This document shows, piece after piece, positions 61,238-64,000 of a stretch of 64,000 nt of DNA. The stretch comes from JBKEDC01 sp047975205 (GTDB taxonomy: Bacteria > Bacteroidota > Bacteroidia > Bacteroidales > Prolixibacteraceae): NCBI GenBank assembly GCA_047975205.1, contig JBKEDC010000018.1:19038-83037 (forward strand), written 5' to 3'. The notes under the pieces were generated by a model, which was not told the origin of the DNA, ran no database searches, and was given only the letters and a program-made list of their open reading frames with translations. The position numbers and the translations under genes were made by a program. Position 1 is the stretch's first letter, and every line of letters starts with the position of its first letter.

Positions 61238-63640
61238 ATGCTTAAACGCTTACTGTTAGCTTTTTCCATTGCATTGCTATCAAGCATCAATGCAGGAGCA
61301 CAAGCTCAATCGCTAAATGACATTCAAAATGTTGATGTAGATAAATTATCAGATGCACAGATTGAAAAGGTGCGAAAAGATATTGAATCAAGAGGACTTA
61401 CCCTAGAGCAAGCCACCCAGATGGCTAAAGCTAAAGGAGCTTCGGAGATGCAAATCATGAAGCTTAAGAATCGATTATTGCAGTCATCAACTGCCATTAC
61501 AACAAGCTCGGTTGATCCAACAGCAACCTTTGATTATGATTCGATAGCTTTGGATAGCATTCCAAAGAAACAATTTCCTTTGGAAGAAAAGAAAAGCAAT
61601 ATATTTGGAAATACATTGTTTAATTCGAAGAATTTAACGTTTAATCCCTCAGCCAATATTCCGCTACCGTCAAATTATGTTATAGGTGTCGGCGATGAGC
61701 TAGTAATAACAGTTTGGGGTAATAGCCAACAAAACTCGTCTTTAATCGTAGCTAAGAATGGCTCTATTAATATTCCTAATGTTGGTTTGGTTTCGGTGGC
61801 CGGTCAAGAATATGCCAACGTAAAGAAGACCATACTTGCTAAATTAACTGCCATCTATAGCGATTTAGGAGGCGATAATCCAACTACTTTTGCTGACGTA
61901 ACAGTTGGAGCGACAAAACCAATTCAAGTTAACATTGTAGGGGAGGCTAATTTGCCGGGAACTTATACTTTACCGGGAACTGCATCTGTATTTAATGCCT
62001 TATTCCTTTCCGGAGGACCGAACGATAAAGGATCATTTCGTAATATACAAGTGCTCAGAGATAATAAATTGATTAAAACAATCGATGTATATGATTATCT
62101 ACTAAATGGAAAACTATCTGAAAATATTGGACTTAGAAATCAAGATGTGATTTATATACCCGTATATTCTACTCGGGTTACTGCATCAGCTGATTTCAAA
62201 AGAAATGCCATCTTTGAAATGAAAAAGGAAGAAACATTGGCCGATTTCTTTAAATACACTGGAGGATTTGCTGATACAATATCAACTAATAAACTGAACA
62301 TTAAACGTATCGTGAATAAAGGTTATGAGCAGATAACTGTAGGTGTGAACGAATTGACATCTTGTGCTATGCAAAATGGAGATAGTATATATGTAAATAA
62401 GAAGAATACAGAATATGTTAATGCTGTGAGCATTGAAGGTGCTGTGCATGAACCCGGGAAATATGAGCTAAAAGACGGCATGATGTTATCTGATCTTATT
62501 TCGCAAGCCGGAGGACTAATTGCAAATTATTATGCAAATAGGGGTTTGATTACTCGCCTTGATGATAAAAGGTTTCCTACAATCATCCCATTCGATGTAA
62601 AGCAAATTCAAGATGGAACAGCTGATATTAAACTCAAGCAAGATGATAAAGTGCTTATTAAAAGTATATTTGATGTTGGTGAAGTGAAATTTGTCAGAAT
62701 AGAAGGAGAGGTAATGAATGTGGGTGAATTTGAATACCAAAAAAATATGACTCTTAAGGATTTGATATTTCTTGCCGGAGGAATGAAAGAATCGGCTAGT
62801 GAGGCAAGTATTGAAATTGCTCGTAGAAGGAGTTACAAAGAGGCATCAGAATTAAGTTCTGAATCGGTACACTTGTACACATTTGCCGTAAATAGAGATT
62901 TAACCCTATCTAATAAAGATGAGCACTTTGAGTTAATGCCATACGATTACATTTATATTCGTAAGGCGCCATCATACGAGACTCAAAAAACAGTTACAAT
63001 ATTGGGTGAAGTTAAGTATCCGGGAAGATATGCGATAAGTAACAAAAGTGAGCGCATTTCAGACTTAATTCAAAGAGCCGGCGGGTTAACTAAGTTTGCT
63101 TATGCCGATGCAGCTTATATGAATCGAGGTCTTGATGATAGACAGAAGTCTATCATCAAGAGAATTAATGCACATAAAGCAGATGCAGATGCCAATATTG
63201 ATTCTAAATTGGAAATGAATCAAGCGTTAGAACTTCAATTAGCTAATATTATGAAAAAACCGGGTGAAGAATATGATTATATATTGAAAGAAGGTGATGT
63301 GATTAATATTCCGGTTAAGAAAGAAGAAATTTGGGTGAATGGGGCTGTATTAAACCCATCTGGTTTAGCCTATGAGGGAAGAAGTCTGAAAAAATATATA
63401 GATGCTTCCGGCGGATTTGAGAAGCGGGCCAAAAAACATAAAACTTTTGTAGTATATCCTAATGGAAGCTCAGCTGCAACAAAAGGTGTTTTCCATAGAA
63501 AATATCCGAAGGTAACACCGGGAAGCCAAATTGTAGTCCCACAGAAACCTGAGCGAGAAAAAACGCCGGCAAGTACATGGGTTGCATTAGCATCGACCAT
63601 ATCATCAATAGCTATTTCATTTATTGCAGTTTTTAGATAA
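61238..63640 (+). CDS. SLBB-domain polysaccharide export protein (Wza-like)
   Basis: This is an 800-residue exported protein with a signal peptide (LLLAFSIALLSSINAGA), a helical N-terminal region typical of Bacteroidetes members, and a Poly_export domain (about 140-230: YVIGVGDELVITVWGNS, DVTVGATKPIQVNIVGEANL). Several SLBB repeats follow, marked by AGG/SGG turns (FLSGGPNDKG, KYTGGFADT, SQAGGLIANY, LAGGMKESAS, QRAGGLTKF, DASGGFEKR). A C-terminal hydrophobic helix (ALASTISSIAISFIAVF) ends it. Wza-type proteins form the outer-membrane channel for capsule or exopolysaccharide. It is followed after 8 bases by the Wzz-like gene, so this is the start of an export locus. Confidence 0.9.
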   Translation: MLKRLLLAFSIALLSSINAGAQAQSLNDIQNVDVDKLSDAQIEKVRKDIESRGLTLEQATQMAKAKGASEMQIMKLKNRLLQSSTAITTSSVDPTATFDYDSIALDSIPKKQFPLEEKKSNIFGNTLFNSKNLTFNPSANIPLPSNYVIGVGDELVITVWGNSQQNSSLIVAKNGSINIPNVGLVSVAGQEYANVKKTILAKLTAIYSDLGGDNPTTFADVTVGATKPIQVNIVGEANLPGTYTLPGTASVFNALFLSGGPNDKGSFRNIQVLRDNKLIKTIDVYDYLLNGKLSENIGLRNQDVIYIPVYSTRVTASADFKRNAIFEMKKEETLADFFKYTGGFADTISTNKLNIKRIVNKGYEQITVGVNELTSCAMQNGDSIYVNKKNTEYVNAVSIEGAVHEPGKYELKDGMMLSDLISQAGGLIANYYANRGLITRLDDKRFPTIIPFDVKQIQDGTADIKLKQDDKVLIKSIFDVGEVKFVRIEGEVMNVGEFEYQKNMTLKDLIFLAGGMKESASEASIEIARRRSYKEASELSSESVHLYTFAVNRDLTLSNKDEHFELMPYDYIYIRKAPSYETQKTVTILGEVKYPGRYAISNKSERISDLIQRAGGLTKFAYADAAYMNRGLDDRQKSIIKRINAHKADADANIDSKLEMNQALELQLANIMKKPGEEYDYILKEGDVINIPVKKEEIWVNGAVLNPSGLAYEGRSLKKYIDASGGFEKRAKKHKTFVVYPNGSSAATKGVFHRKYPKVTPGSQIVVPQKPEREKTPASTWVALASTISSIAISFIAVFR

Positions 63641-63648
63641 TTATAAAT

Positions 63649-64000
63649 ATGAATCAAGAATATAAAGAGCAGAGCCAACCGGAAACTGATGAGATTGATT
63701 TAATTGAGCTTACACGTTATCTATGGGATAGAAGAAAGTTTATTATTAAACTGACAGCCATTTTCATTGTTTTGGGAATCTTCATTGCATTGTTTAGCGA
63801 AAGAGAATATACAGCATCATCAACGCTTTTACCTCAGACTTCTGACCGTAATACTTCGGGTAATGTAGGAGCTTTGGCAGCTTTAGCAGGTATATCGGTT
63901 GGAGGGAGTTCTGCAGAAATGTCACCGTCAATGTATCCGAAGATTATCAATTCGATACCATTTTTATTAGATTTAGTTAACGAAAAATATCATTGTCCGG
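63649..64000 (+). CDS. Wzz-type chain-length/polysaccharide co-polymerase protein (partial)
   Basis: The frame from ATG 63649 is open to the window end (117 codons). The translation begins MNQEYKEQSQPETDEIDLIE, then LTRYLWDRRKFIIKL, a transmembrane helix (TAIFIVLGIFIALF) and the periplasmic strand YTASSTLLPQTSDR. This is the standard beginning of Wzz/BcsC-like chain-length determinant proteins. It then shows a Gly/Ala stretch (GNVGALAALAGISVGG) and MSPSMYPKIINSIPFL, as in the Bacteroidetes Wzz family. It starts 8 bases after the export-channel gene. Whether it has a tyrosine-kinase domain cannot be seen. Confidence 0.88.
   Translation, partial: MNQEYKEQSQPETDEIDLIELTRYLWDRRKFIIKLTAIFIVLGIFIALFSEREYTASSTLLPQTSDRNTSGNVGALAALAGISVGGSSAEMSPSMYPKIINSIPFLLDLVNEKYHCP

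Noticed and set aside
1..64000. CRISPR arrays, defence islands, toxin-antitoxin pairs, insertion sequences
   Set aside because: No regularly spaced repeats, transposases, cas genes or paired small toxin/antitoxin genes were recognised on either strand.

Overview
The window looks like a core chromosomal segment of a low-GC member of the Bacteroidota, most likely order Bacteroidales. The evidence is as follows. Several genes have the Bacteroidetes -7 promoter element TAnnTTTG, sometimes with TTTG 19-21 bases upstream. Shine-Dalgarno sequences are almost absent, with one striking exception at 53889. Family-restricted proteins are present (DUF4301, DUF5683, DUF349 repeats, TamL lipoprotein, OstA-like protein, fused E1 alpha/beta dehydrogenase, Bacteroidetes-type capsule export protein). 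No ribosomal RNA, insertion sequence, phage, CRISPR array or toxin-antitoxin pair was seen.

Layout. 1-7.1 kb: tdk, a NatA/NatB-like ABC exporter pair, trmD and an AddB-like PD-(D/E)XK protein. 7.2-10.3 kb: a SIMPL-domain protein, a CBS-tailed ClC transporter and a small membrane protein. 10.4-11.9 kb: two identical tRNA-Phe genes inside a 101-bp perfect direct repeat that flanks an orphan lipoprotein gene, then rnpB on the minus strand. 12-17.9 kb: a YhcC-like radical SAM protein, DUF4301, then a tight operon TPR / stand-alone ThrRS editing domain / TatD / TcdA. 17.9-23.4 kb (minus): DUF349 protein, then pyrG-yidC.

23.6-30.6 kb (minus): one long run parA-parB-DUF5683-LysM lytic transglycosylase-SGNH-MBOAT, tying chromosome partition to envelope remodelling and probable glycan O-acylation. 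31.2-33.5 kb: UvrD/PcrA helicase. 33.6-40.1 kb (minus): clpC-lipoprotein-surA-ostA, an outer-membrane biogenesis operon headed by a Clp ATPase. 40.9-44.6 kb: gyrA and a TPR protein. 44.8-47.4 kb: two tandem Cys/Met-metabolism PLP enzymes, the second resembling fungal STR2-type cystathionine gamma-synthases. 47.8-52.2 kb: E2 and fused E1 of a 2-oxoacid dehydrogenase, flavodoxin and a HIT protein. 52.3-56.7 kb: proS, a low-complexity lipoprotein and an OmpP1/FadL porin. 56.8-61.2 kb: EamA transporter, TamL and a TrmH-type methyltransferase. 61.2-64.0 kb: a Wza-like SLBB export protein and the start of a Wzz-like protein, which open a polysaccharide export locus running off the window.

Most genes are ordinary housekeeping genes. 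The points most worth a second look are the tRNA quality-control-like operon (14.6-17.9 kb), the fungal-type cystathionine gamma-synthase (45.96 kb), the lytic transglycosylase/O-acyltransferase operon (23.6-28.2 kb) and the duplicated tRNA-Phe unit. I did not find a convincing wholly new system. Family names come from motif recognition by eye, without database searches. Several start codons are moved downstream from the longest open frame, and the reason is given in each case.
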